Assembly: GCA_905199285.1 (NCBI GenBank)
Contig: CAJKFZ010000155.1
Coordinates: 1 to 6,194, forward strand
DNA length: 6,194 nt
Source: an uncultured Ruminococcus sp.
GTDB taxonomy: Bacteria > Bacillota > Clostridia > Oscillospirales > Ruminococcaceae
Direction: 5' to 3'
Position numbers and translations under genes: made by a program. Shown in pieces: positions 1-5,089 of this stretch (the stretch's first letter is position 1; each line of letters opens with the position of its first letter). The notes beneath the pieces were generated by a model that did no database searches, had not been told where the DNA came from, and was given only the letters and a program-made list of their open reading frames with translations.

Positions 1-28
1 TGCATTATTTATGGTTTTCTGGTATAAT
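1..28 (+). promoter_or_regulatory. Promoter of the tRNA-Arg gene (truncated at the window edge)
   Basis: A perfect -10 hexamer TATAAT lies at 23-28, 15 bases before the mature tRNA 5' end. Exactly 17 bases upstream, the window starts with TGCAT, which could be the last five bases of a TTGCAT-like -35 whose first base is outside the window. Start of transcription is expected near base 35. The -10 is clear and the -35 is inferred. Confidence 0.6.
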
Positions 29-43
29 ATTAAAGTAGTATTT

Positions 44-118
44 GCGCCTGTAGCTCAGGGGATAGAGCAGTGGCCTCCGACGCCATGTGCGCAGGTTCGA
101 TTCCTGTCAGGCGTACCA
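44..118 (+). tRNA. tRNA-Arg (anticodon CCG)
   Basis: The full cloverleaf folds by eye. The acceptor stem is 44-50 with 108-114 (one G-T wobble at the end), the D stem is 53-56/65-68 with a GG-containing loop, and the anticodon stem is 70-74/82-86. The seven-base anticodon loop is CTCCGAC at 75-81, giving anticodon CCG at 77-79, which reads the arginine codon CGG. The variable loop is four bases (87-90) and the T arm is 91-95/103-107 with loop TTCGATT. A discriminator A at 115 is followed by an encoded CCA at 116-118, as is usual in Firmicutes. It has its own promoter and terminator and so appears to be a single-gene unit. No second copy of its 3' end, which would mark an integrated element, was seen. 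Confidence 0.96.
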
Positions 119-141
119 GCGGTGATTTACCACCAACAGTT

Positions 142-174
142 TCACGTTCTGAATTTTCGGGACGTGATTTTTTT
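142..174 (+). terminator. Rho-independent terminator of the tRNA gene
   Basis: Bases 142-152 pair with 157-167 in an 11-bp stem with two T-G wobbles near the top and a four-base ATTT loop (153-156). It is followed directly by seven T residues (168-174). The stem begins 24 bases after the tRNA CCA end. This is a textbook intrinsic terminator and separates the tRNA from the lipoprotein gene. Confidence 0.9.
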
Positions 175-206
175 ATACTAAATTTTACGGAATTGAGGGA
201 CAAGAA

Positions 207-911
207 ATGAAAAGAAGATTTAATATTTCAGTGATAATTTTATCAGTTCTGGTATTTTGTTTTATGGCAGCTTCTTGCAGAAAATCAGACGAGAACATAG
301 CTTCCGTGAATTCTGAAAATGATAATCTGACTGTGGAAGCAACTGATATGACGGAAACTTCCGTGAGCAAAATTATTACTACGACAACAAAATTAGTTGT
401 GACAACAGAAGTTTCCACAACTGAAACTACAACTACAGAATTTGCCGAAAATGATGAAGAAAGGCAAATTGTTGAAGCAATTTGTCTGGAGTATTACGGT
501 CATAACGCTTATTATGATGAGGAAAATGCAAAACAGGATGCAGATATGAGGATAAGTGCTATTGAACGACTTTTTGAAGATGATCGTCTTTCTGAAAGTA
601 TTTTAGGAAGTATTGATTCAGAGGAAAATGCAAAAGAAAAGGGAAGAGCCGTATTTCTTGAAGTAATGGGACAAGAATTTATTGATTATTTAGAGGCGGA
701 TTTTTTTGTTGAAAATGGAAAGCAAATAAAGTTTGAACGAGATAAACCGCCATATTCAGCAACTTATTATGAAAAGTATGATGCATGGGTAGTTGTGGCA
801 GTTCTTCCCTCCGGAAAAACAGAAGATGGAAGAGCTCATCATCATACCGGAACATCGCCATATCTTATAATACGAGGAGTGGACGGAAAATTGTTGGGGG
901 CTTATGTATAA
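207..911 (+). CDS. Lipoprotein with a C-terminal NTF2-fold immunity-like domain
   Basis: This 234-residue protein begins with a lipoprotein signal peptide: a basic start (MKRR), a hydrophobic stretch 7-20, and a lipobox-like AASC with Cys24 as the predicted lipidated residue. It should be anchored on the outer face of the membrane. Residues 42-78 form a Thr-rich linker with 16 threonines, a spacer typical of exported proteins. The folded part is about 85-234. Its end (Y183, W194 in DAWVVVAVLP, then a His-rich turn 211-213, PYLIIR at 218-223 and DGKLL at 226-230) resembles, from memory, the small NTF2-fold immunity-like family (W-V-V, LP, PYLII, DGK pattern). This family match is an inference. 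No partner toxin is present in the window. The start is supported by a GAGG ribosome site at 195-198, eight bases upstream. Only a weak -10-like TATACT (174-179) is visible as promoter. It is flanked by terminators on both sides, so it is probably monocistronic. Composition is AT-rich compared with htpG. Confidence 0.88.
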   Translation: MKRRFNISVIILSVLVFCFMAASCRKSDENIASVNSENDNLTVEATDMTETSVSKIITTTTKLVVTTEVSTTETTTTEFAENDEERQIVEAICLEYYGHNAYYDEENAKQDADMRISAIERLFEDDRLSESILGSIDSEENAKEKGRAVFLEVMGQEFIDYLEADFFVENGKQIKFERDKPPYSATYYEKYDAWVVVAVLPSGKTEDGRAHHHTGTSPYLIIRGVDGKLLGAYV

Positions 912-923
912 TAATATAAAATC

Positions 924-953
924 ATGTGCGGAAAATAAGTTTCCGCACATTTT
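924..953 (+). terminator. Terminator after the lipoprotein gene
   Basis: A perfect 11-bp stem (924-934 with 940-950) closes a five-base ATAAG loop, 12 bases after the stop codon. The T tract is short (TTTT at 950-953, then GCGTT), so termination may be less complete than at the other hairpins here. Confidence 0.8.
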
Positions 954-995
954 GCGTTCAAATATGAATAAAATGTAAACATTAGCCCGGCATAC

Positions 996-1024
996 TTGAT
1001 TTTTCCTTTGAAAAGTTATATACT
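996..1024 (+). promoter_or_regulatory. Sigma-A-type promoter of htpG
   Basis: The -35 TTGATT (996-1001) and the -10 TATACT (1019-1024) are separated by exactly 17 bases. Predicted transcription start is about 1031, inside the left arm of the CIRCE operator, so repressor bound at CIRCE would overlap the start site. Confidence 0.85.
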
Positions 1025-1028
1025 ATAT

Positions 1029-1055
1029 TTAGCACTCAAACACGGAGAGTGCTAA
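1029..1055 (+). promoter_or_regulatory. CIRCE element (HrcA heat-shock operator)
   Basis: TTAGCACTC (1029-1037), a nine-base spacer (1038-1046) and GAGTGCTAA (1047-1055) match the CIRCE consensus in every arm position. CIRCE is the binding site of the repressor HrcA, which normally controls the groESL and hrcA-grpE-dnaK-dnaJ operons. Here it sits at the transcription start of htpG. The arms also lie in the 5' leader of the mRNA, where they can fold into a hairpin that may affect message stability. hrcA itself is not in this window. Confidence 0.96.
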
Positions 1056-1099
1056 CCGGCGATTGATTCCGGTATAAATTTTACTACGGAGATGTTGAA

Positions 1100-3004
1100 A
1101 TGGAAACAAAGCAGTTCAAAGCAGAGTCGAAAAGACTTCTCGAAATGATGATTCATTCAATTTATACACATAAGGAAATCTTCCTCAGAGAGCTTATCTC
1201 TAACGCAAGCGATGCTATCGACAAGCTCTATTTTAAGTCACTGACTGACGATAAGGTTGGTCTTAACAAGGAGGATTTTGCTATCTGGATAACAGCTGAT
1301 AAGGAGGCTAGAACGCTTAAAATTACTGATAACGGTATCGGTATGACTGCGGAAGAGCTTGAAAACAACCTCGGAACTATCGCAAACAGCGGTTCATTCA
1401 AGTTCAAAAACGAAAACAAGCTTGAAGAGGATAACCAGATCATCGGACAGTTCGGTGTTGGATTCTATTCAGCTTTCATGGCTGCAAAAAAGGTTACAGT
1501 TATTTCAAAGGCTTACGGCAGCGATAAGGCTTATCAGTGGGAATCAGAGGGTGTTGACGGCTACACTATATCCGAAGCGGACAAGGCTTCTGCCGGAACA
1601 GAAATCATCCTCGAACTTCTCGACGATACAGATGATGAGAATTATTCAGATTTCCTCGACCAGTACCGTCTGAAATCTCTTATCAAGAAGTATTCGGACT
1701 ACATCCGCTTCCCTATTAAAATGGAGGTAACTCACAGTCGTCCGGTTGAACAGTCAGAAGAGGATAAGGAAGCCGGAAAAGCTCCTGAATACGAGGAATA
1801 TATCGAGGTTGAAACGCTCAACAGCATGGTGCCGCTCTGGAAAAAGAACAAGACCGAGCTTAAAGAAGAGGACTATAAGCATTTTTATACCGAGAAATTC
1901 TATGATTACAACGAGCCTCTTAAATATTCTCATGTAAAGAACGAGGGCAACGCAAATTATAATGCTCTGCTCTATATACCGTCAAAGGCTCCGTATGATT
2001 TCTATTCTAAAGAGTACGAAAAGGGACTCCAGCTTTATTCAAACGGCGTTCTTATCATGGATAAATGCTCCGATCTTCTCCCTGATTACTACAGTTTCGT
2101 TAAGGGACTTGTCGATTCCGAGGATCTGTCGCTGAATATTTCCCGTGAGATGCTCCAGCATGACAGACAGCTTAAAGTTATCGCAAAGAGCATTGAGAAA
2201 ACTATAGGCAACGAACTTAAAAAGATGCTCAAAAACGAGCGTGAAAAGTACGAGGAATTCTGGAAAGCGTTCGGACTTCAGCTTAAATACGGCATTTACA
2301 GCGATTACGGTATGAATAAGGAAAAGCTTCAGGATCTGCTTCTCTTTACATCCTCGAACGAGCAGAAGCTTGTTACTCTTGACGAATATGTAACAGCAAT
2401 GCGTGAGGAGCAGAAGTACATTTACTACGCTACAGGCGAGAGCGTTGCTCGCATAGAACAGCTCCCGCAGACCGAGCTTGTTAAGGATAACGGCTTCGAG
2501 ATTCTCTACCTAACTGACAATATCGACGAATTTGCAGTTAAAACTCTTGCAAAGTATAAGGATAAGGAGTTCAAGTCAGTTTCCGCCGATGATCTTGGTC
2601 TTGAAAATGCTGAAAAGCAGGAGGAGATCAAGGCTAAGGAGGAAGAAAATTCCGGAATGCTCGATGAGCTTGCAAAGGCTCTTGAGGGTAAGGTGACAAA
2701 GGTTATTCTTTCACATAGACTGAAATCGCATCCTGTTTGTCTTACAAGCGAGGGAGAAATTTCTCTTGAAATGGAAAAGGTTCTCAATTCAATGCCGACC
2801 GATCAGAAAATCCATGCTCAGAGGGTTCTTGAGATAAATCCGGAACATCAGATTTTCGACAAGCTTAAATTGATCAGCGAAGCAGGGGACAGCGAAAAGC
2901 TTGGTAAATACGCTCAGCTTCTCTACACGCAGGCTCTTCTTATCGAGGGCATGAGCATTGAAAATCCTGTTGAATTTTCTAATCTTATCTGCGAACTTAT
3001 GTAA
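1100..3004 (+). CDS. htpG: Molecular chaperone HtpG (bacterial Hsp90)
   Basis: This 634-residue cytoplasmic ATP-dependent chaperone acts as a homodimer that remodels client proteins. Length is close to the usual 610-650. The N-terminal GHKL ATPase domain (about 1-215) carries ELISNASDA with catalytic Glu31 and Mg-binding Asn35, DNGIGM at 77-82 (nucleotide-contacting Asp77), the lid segment LGTIANSGS (91-99), the glycine-rich GQFGVGFYSAF at 116-126, and a GTEI motif. The middle domain (about 230-500) contains the LYIP and KAPYDFY stretch, the YSNGVLIMD strand and NISREMLQ with Arg349, the arginine that contacts the ATP gamma-phosphate in the family. The C-terminal dimerization domain follows and lacks any MEEVD tail, as expected in bacteria. 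A GGAG ribosome site at 1088-1091 lies eight bases before the ATG. The gene is monocistronic, with promoter and CIRCE upstream and a strong terminator downstream. HrcA control is inferred from CIRCE. Codons are richer in C- and G-ending forms than in its neighbours. Confidence 0.98.
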   Translation: METKQFKAESKRLLEMMIHSIYTHKEIFLRELISNASDAIDKLYFKSLTDDKVGLNKEDFAIWITADKEARTLKITDNGIGMTAEELENNLGTIANSGSFKFKNENKLEEDNQIIGQFGVGFYSAFMAAKKVTVISKAYGSDKAYQWESEGVDGYTISEADKASAGTEIILELLDDTDDENYSDFLDQYRLKSLIKKYSDYIRFPIKMEVTHSRPVEQSEEDKEAGKAPEYEEYIEVETLNSMVPLWKKNKTELKEEDYKHFYTEKFYDYNEPLKYSHVKNEGNANYNALLYIPSKAPYDFYSKEYEKGLQLYSNGVLIMDKCSDLLPDYYSFVKGLVDSEDLSLNISREMLQHDRQLKVIAKSIEKTIGNELKKMLKNEREKYEEFWKAFGLQLKYGIYSDYGMNKEKLQDLLLFTSSNEQKLVTLDEYVTAMREEQKYIYYATGESVARIEQLPQTELVKDNGFEILYLTDNIDEFAVKTLAKYKDKEFKSVSADDLGLENAEKQEEIKAKEEENSGMLDELAKALEGKVTKVILSHRLKSHPVCLTSEGEISLEMEKVLNSMPTDQKIHAQRVLEINPEHQIFDKLKLISEAGDSEKLGKYAQLLYTQALLIEGMSIENPVEFSNLICELM

Positions 3005-3028
3005 GAATAATTTAATAAAAAGTATTAT

Positions 3029-3074
3029 AAAGCCGTTTTTGATATAATGTGTCAAAGGCGGCTTTGCGTTTTTT
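3029..3074 (+). terminator. Rho-independent terminator of htpG
   Basis: A 16-bp stem (3029-3044 with 3050-3065, including wobbles) closes a five-base TAATG loop. The base is the strong AAAGCCG/CGGCTTT pair. GCG and then six T residues (3069-3074) follow. It starts 25 bases after the htpG stop codon. Confidence 0.9.
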
Positions 3075-3080
3075 CAGGTA

Positions 3081-3109
3081 TTGACTTTTCTGATTTTCAG
3101 TGATATAAT
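3081..3109 (+). promoter_or_regulatory. Strong promoter of the acetyltransferase gene
   Basis: TTGACT (3081-3086) and a perfect TATAAT (3104-3109) are spaced by 17 bases. TG at 3101-3102 adds an extended -10 element. Start of transcription is expected near 3116, giving a leader of about 32 bases. It begins only seven bases after the htpG terminator T tract. Confidence 0.88.
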
Positions 3110-3147
3110 TAATTCAATGATAGATTGAAATTTGGTAAGGAGTTAGT

Positions 3148-3627
3148 ATGAGCGGCATTTATCAAATCAGAAGATTTCGAGTAGAAGATGCAGGAGAAGT
3201 ATCAGAATTAATAGCCAAAACTCTGAGAACAGTAAACATTAAAGACTATTCAGAAGAATATATCGAAGCAAATGTATCATCACATTCGGCAGATGTATTA
3301 ATTGAGCGTGCCAAACATGGACATATGTATGTTGTTTATGATGATTCACAGATTGTTGGGTGTGGTGCAATTGCCGGTTATTGGGGCAGTACAACCGAAA
3401 GTATTTTGCTTACTATTTTCGTACTGCCTGAGTATCAAGGTAAGAAGATTGGAACGTTGATTATTCGAACACTTGAAAAAGATGAATTCTTTTTAAGAGC
3501 AAAACGAATTGAAATCCCTGCGTCAATTACAGCCGTAGATTTTTACAAAAAAATGGGATATGACTATAAAAACGGTATTGCTGAAATAGATGATGAGCAA
3601 CTTTATCGGTTAGAAAAGTTTAGATAA
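3148..3627 (+). CDS. GNAT-family N-acetyltransferase
   Basis: This 159-residue cytoplasmic protein is predicted to move an acetyl group from acetyl-CoA to an amine; the substrate cannot be told. The single-domain length is typical for the GNAT fold. The N-terminal strand and helix (IRRFRVEDAGEVSELI) is the usual first element. The strand LLTIFVLPEYQ leads into the CoA pyrophosphate loop QGKKIGTLI at 97-105. Here the family pattern Q/R-x-x-G-x-G/A has Lys100 in place of the first glycine, so the loop is slightly atypical. Near the C-terminus, AVDFYKKMGY (129-138) is the conserved last motif, with Tyr133 in the position that often serves as general acid. An ideal AAGGAG ribosome site (3137-3142) lies five bases before the ATG. 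Flanking promoter and terminator make it monocistronic. It is AT-rich, with many AGA and CGA arginine codons. Confidence 0.93.
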   Translation: MSGIYQIRRFRVEDAGEVSELIAKTLRTVNIKDYSEEYIEANVSSHSADVLIERAKHGHMYVVYDDSQIVGCGAIAGYWGSTTESILLTIFVLPEYQGKKIGTLIIRTLEKDEFFLRAKRIEIPASITAVDFYKKMGYDYKNGIAEIDDEQLYRLEKFR

Positions 3628-3649
3628 ATTTCTAGTTTATCTTTGATAT

Positions 3650-3694
3650 AATAAAATCCTGAGAAGAAACTAATCTTCTCAGGATTTTATTTTT
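3650..3694 (+). terminator. Rho-independent terminator of the acetyltransferase gene
   Basis: A perfect 18-bp stem (3650-3667 with 3674-3691) closes a six-base AACTAA loop and is followed by a T-rich run ending at 3694. It begins 22 bases after the stop codon. It is the longest perfect hairpin in the window. Confidence 0.92.
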
Positions 3695-3719
3695 ATAATT
3701 ATTCTGATCTAATGAACAG

Positions 3720-3748
3720 TTTTCTTGTGATTTTGTGAATATTATAAT
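3720..3748 (+). promoter_or_regulatory. Possible promoter of the glutaredoxin gene
   Basis: A perfect TATAAT lies at 3743-3748. The hexamer 17 bases upstream (TTTTCT, 3720-3725) is poor; TTGTGA at 3725-3730 looks better but is only 12 bases away. The -10 is probably real because the gene lies between terminators and needs a promoter, but the -35 is not resolved. Confidence 0.4.
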
Positions 3749-3790
3749 AAAAAATGGGGAATATAAATTCATTAGATTAAAAAATATATT

Positions 3791-3798
3791 AAAAGGAG
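3791..3798 (+). promoter_or_regulatory. Ribosome binding site that fixes the glutaredoxin start
   Basis: AAAAGGAG ends eight bases before the ATG at 3807. The frame stays open upstream to a GTG at 3735, but no ribosome site precedes that codon and the extra 24 residues do not belong to the glutaredoxin fold. This site selects 3807 as the start. Confidence 0.85.
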
Positions 3799-3806
3799 CT
3801 GCTTTT

Positions 3807-4037
3807 ATGATTGAATTATATTCCTCGGATAGCTGCGTATGGTGCAGACGGATGAGAAATTATCTCGATGCCAAGGGAGTCCGTTTCAGAACACGGAATA
3901 TCTCTGATCCGGACAACGCTCTCAGAGCCTTTACCCTCACCGGACAGCAGTCCGTTCCTATAACAGTTATCGGTAAAACTGCTGTGGTAGGTTATGATAC
4001 AGAGGCGATTGACAAAGCAATTGAAAGTCTTTCATGA
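3807..4037 (+). CDS. Glutaredoxin-like thiol-disulfide protein
   Basis: This 76-residue protein is a minimal thioredoxin-fold domain. The first strand (MIELYSS) leads to the redox site CVWC with Cys10 and Cys13. The cis-proline is in SVPITVIG, and the motif VVGYDTEAI, with the Gly-Tyr/Phe-Asp turn of glutaredoxins, follows. The size and layout fit the small NrdH/YruB-type glutaredoxin-like proteins, which reduce disulfides in the cytoplasm using thioredoxin reductase or low-molecular-weight thiols. The partner is not visible here. CVWC is less common than CPYC or CVQC at this site. It has its own ribosome site and a shared terminator that begins on the last base of its stop codon. The gene is convergent with the XRE regulator gene. 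Confidence 0.93.
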   Translation: MIELYSSDSCVWCRRMRNYLDAKGVRFRTRNISDPDNALRAFTLTGQQSVPITVIGKTAVVGYDTEAIDKAIESLS

Positions 4038-4065
4038 AAAGCTGTCCGAATCGGACAGCTTTTTT
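4037..4065. terminator. Compact bidirectional terminator between convergent genes
   Basis: A 12-bp stem made of AAAA plus GCTGTCCG (4037-4048) and its complement (4052-4063) closes a three-base AAT loop. On the plus strand it is followed by T residues to 4065. On the minus strand the AAAA at 4037-4040 gives a short U run. It starts on the last base of the glutaredoxin TGA and overlaps the TAA (4064-4066) of the XRE gene, so it serves both. Confidence 0.88.
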
Positions 4066-4279
4066 AATTGTCCTGATCGTTGATAAATTCAAGAATATCA
4101 CCCGGCTGACAATCGAGAGTCTTGCAAATTGCATTCAGTGTTGAGAAACGTATGGCGCTGACTTTTCCTGTTTTCAGCTTTGAAAGATTCACATTACTGA
4201 CTCCGACACGTTCGCTCAGTTCATTAAGGCTCATTTTGCGGTCAGCCATAACTCTGTCAAGTCTTAAAATAATCGACAT
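4064..4279 (-). CDS. Small XRE/Cro-family transcriptional regulator (YozG-like)
   Basis: This 71-residue protein is essentially one helix-turn-helix domain. Helix 2 is about residues 18-25 (LNELSERV), the turn is at G26-V27, and the recognition helix is about 28-36 (SNVNLSKLK), followed by TGK. The core then ends with FSTLNAICKTLDCQPGDILE (45-64), the standard close of the Cro/CI domain. Proteins of this size and pattern (YozG-like) are known to sit next to DUF2975 membrane proteins, as here. The upstream gene ends eight bases before this start. The ribosome site TGAGGT (complement of 4285-4290) overlaps that gene's TGA stop, so the two are likely translationally coupled and share one promoter. 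It probably binds DNA as a dimer and may regulate its own operon; candidate sites are described upstream. With no sensor domain of its own, the membrane partner may modulate it. That last point is inference. Confidence 0.92.
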   Translation of the reverse strand: MSIILRLDRVMADRKMSLNELSERVGVSNVNLSKLKTGKVSAIRFSTLNAICKTLDCQPGDILEFINDQDN

Positions 4280-4287
4280 TATTTACC

Positions 4288-4935
4288 TCACAGTGTTTCA
4301 TCGGATTCCTGCTGGAGCTGAGCGCCGTATTTGAAAATTGATATAAGTAAAAGTATTACAAATACAATGAGAGCCATTATAAGACTTCCACTTGTAATAA
4401 AAGCGAATATTACCCATGGAATCAGCGATATTCCGAAATTTCTCATGCATTTGATGACGTTTTCTTCAAACGGTGAATTGCATTCTTCAAGGGACTTAGC
4501 AAATTTATGTGCAAAGCAAAGAATGACGAAAAACATGGCAAAATATATTGCTCCTAAAAAGCACGCAATTGCTATTGAATATTTGATATGACTTGAATGT
4601 ATGTTGTTTGCAGCCGCATCAAGTGTAAAAATACGTTCTCCGTCAGTTACGCCGTTATCCTTAAGAATCCATTTTAAATTGGCTCCAAAAATCTTGGAAT
4701 CAAAATCAGATTCGTCAATTTTTACGATCCTATCAATATTTGTACCAGTATCAATAGCAATTTCAGCAGAAGCGCTGCCTGATATGCGTATTGAATCATT
4801 GGGAATGGCAAGTGAAAGTACCGAGCCGACAAGTAATGCAATAGCAGCTATAAGTACAGCAACCTTGCAGATAATGATTAAAATTCTGCTGACCTTGCCA
4901 ATAGTATTAATTTTTCTTACAGTTTCATTTTTCAT
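4288..4935 (-). CDS. DUF2975-family integral membrane protein
   Basis: This 215-residue protein has four predicted membrane helices: about 18-44, 118-140, 167-182 and 184-200. A roughly 70-residue loop between helices 1 and 2 is rich in polar residues and probably faces outward. The segment between helices 2 and 3 contains the family-like N-S-P-F-E-E (153-158). The C-terminus YGAQLQQESDETL after the last helix matches the YGxxLQxExDxT ending recalled for DUF2975. The function of the family is unknown. It is typically followed by a small XRE regulator, as here, eight bases downstream. The ATG at 4935 is chosen because AAGGAG (complement of 4946-4951) lies ten bases upstream and the promoter is just beyond. 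An in-frame TTG at 5010 is part of the -35 box and cannot be the start. A role in sensing membrane state and passing it to the regulator is only a guess. Confidence 0.9.
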   Translation of the reverse strand: MKNETVRKINTIGKVSRILIIICKVAVLIAAIALLVGSVLSLAIPNDSIRISGSASAEIAIDTGTNIDRIVKIDESDFDSKIFGANLKWILKDNGVTDGERIFTLDAAANNIHSSHIKYSIAIACFLGAIYFAMFFVILCFAHKFAKSLEECNSPFEENVIKCMRNFGISLIPWVIFAFITSGSLIMALIVFVILLLISIFKYGAQLQQESDETL

Positions 4936-4945
4936 GGTTAAAAAT

Positions 4946-4951
4946 CTCCTT
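4946..4951 (-). promoter_or_regulatory. Ribosome binding site that fixes the DUF2975 start
   Basis: CTCCTT on the plus strand is AAGGAG on the minus strand, followed by AT to extend the match to the anti-SD. It lies ten bases before the ATG at 4935. It excludes the longer frame that begins at a TTG inside the -35 box. Confidence 0.85.
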
Positions 4952-4974
4952 AAAAGTATTGGTTTGTGATTTGA

Positions 4975-4990
4975 TGATATTATTATATCA
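4975..4990. promoter_or_regulatory. Inverted repeat over the -10 of the DUF2975-XRE promoter
   Basis: TGATAT-N4-ATATCA is a perfect 6+6 inverted repeat (4975-4980 and 4985-4990) that covers the -10 hexamer and reaches the predicted transcription start. Its position suits a repressor operator. It is AT-rich and partly forced by the TATAAT sequence, so it may be chance. Confidence 0.4.
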
Positions 4991-5010
4991 AGGAGATTAG
5001 CGTTTGTCAA
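4982..5010 (-). promoter_or_regulatory. Consensus sigma-A promoter of the DUF2975-XRE operon
   Basis: On the minus strand a perfect TTGACA (complement of 5005-5010) and a perfect TATAAT (complement of 4982-4987) are separated by exactly 17 bases, with TGA just before the -10 as an extended element. Start of transcription is expected near 4975, giving a leader of about 40 bases. Such a strong promoter suggests that the operon is held in check by a repressor. Confidence 0.93.
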
Positions 5011-5017
5011 TCATTAT

Positions 5018-5032
5018 TTATCGTTTATCGTT
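5018..5032. repeat. Direct pair of TTATCGTT octamers upstream of the DUF2975 promoter
   Basis: Two copies of TTATCGTT (5018-5025 and 5025-5032) overlap by one base, giving a 7-bp period. They begin seven bases upstream of the -35 box, about -43 to -57 from the predicted start of the DUF2975 operon. The same octamer recurs as three more copies at 5092-5120. A regulator binding site is the likely role; the XRE protein of this operon is the nearest candidate. Confidence 0.6.
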
Positions 5033-5089
5033 AAATTTGTGGAAATCAACAACCAGATATGGCTCTGTTTAATATTTTATTATGCAGAA

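Noticed and set aside
96..118. tRNA 3' end as an attachment site for an integrated element.
   Set aside because: No second copy of the tRNA 3' end and no integrase were seen in the window.
168..180. TATACT at 174-179 as the -10 of the lipoprotein promoter.
   Set aside because: The hexamer 17 bases upstream (GAATTT) does not look like a -35 and the site overlaps the tRNA terminator tail. It is mentioned in the gene entry but not annotated.
185..418. Minus-strand frame opposite the Thr-rich part of the lipoprotein gene.
   Set aside because: It exists only because the Thr codons lack stops on the other strand. It has no ribosome site and no recognisable domain.
3039..3652. Extra TTGATATAAT sequences at 3039-3048 and 3643-3652 that look like extended -10 elements.
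   Set aside because: Neither has a -35 at a suitable distance. The first lies within a terminator stem and the second overlaps the start of another, so they are unlikely promoters.
3735..3806. Upstream extension of the glutaredoxin frame from a GTG codon at 3735.
   Set aside because: No ribosome site precedes it, the added residues do not fit the fold, and AAAAGGAG at 3791-3798 clearly serves the ATG at 3807.
4122..4969. Plus-strand open frames opposite the XRE and DUF2975 genes.
   Set aside because: They are antisense shadows with no ribosome sites; the minus-strand genes have clear domains and signals.
4936..5010. Longer DUF2975 frame beginning at a TTG at 5010.
   Set aside because: That TTG is the start of the TTGACA -35 box, so it lies upstream of the transcription start. 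AAGGAG selects the ATG at 4935.
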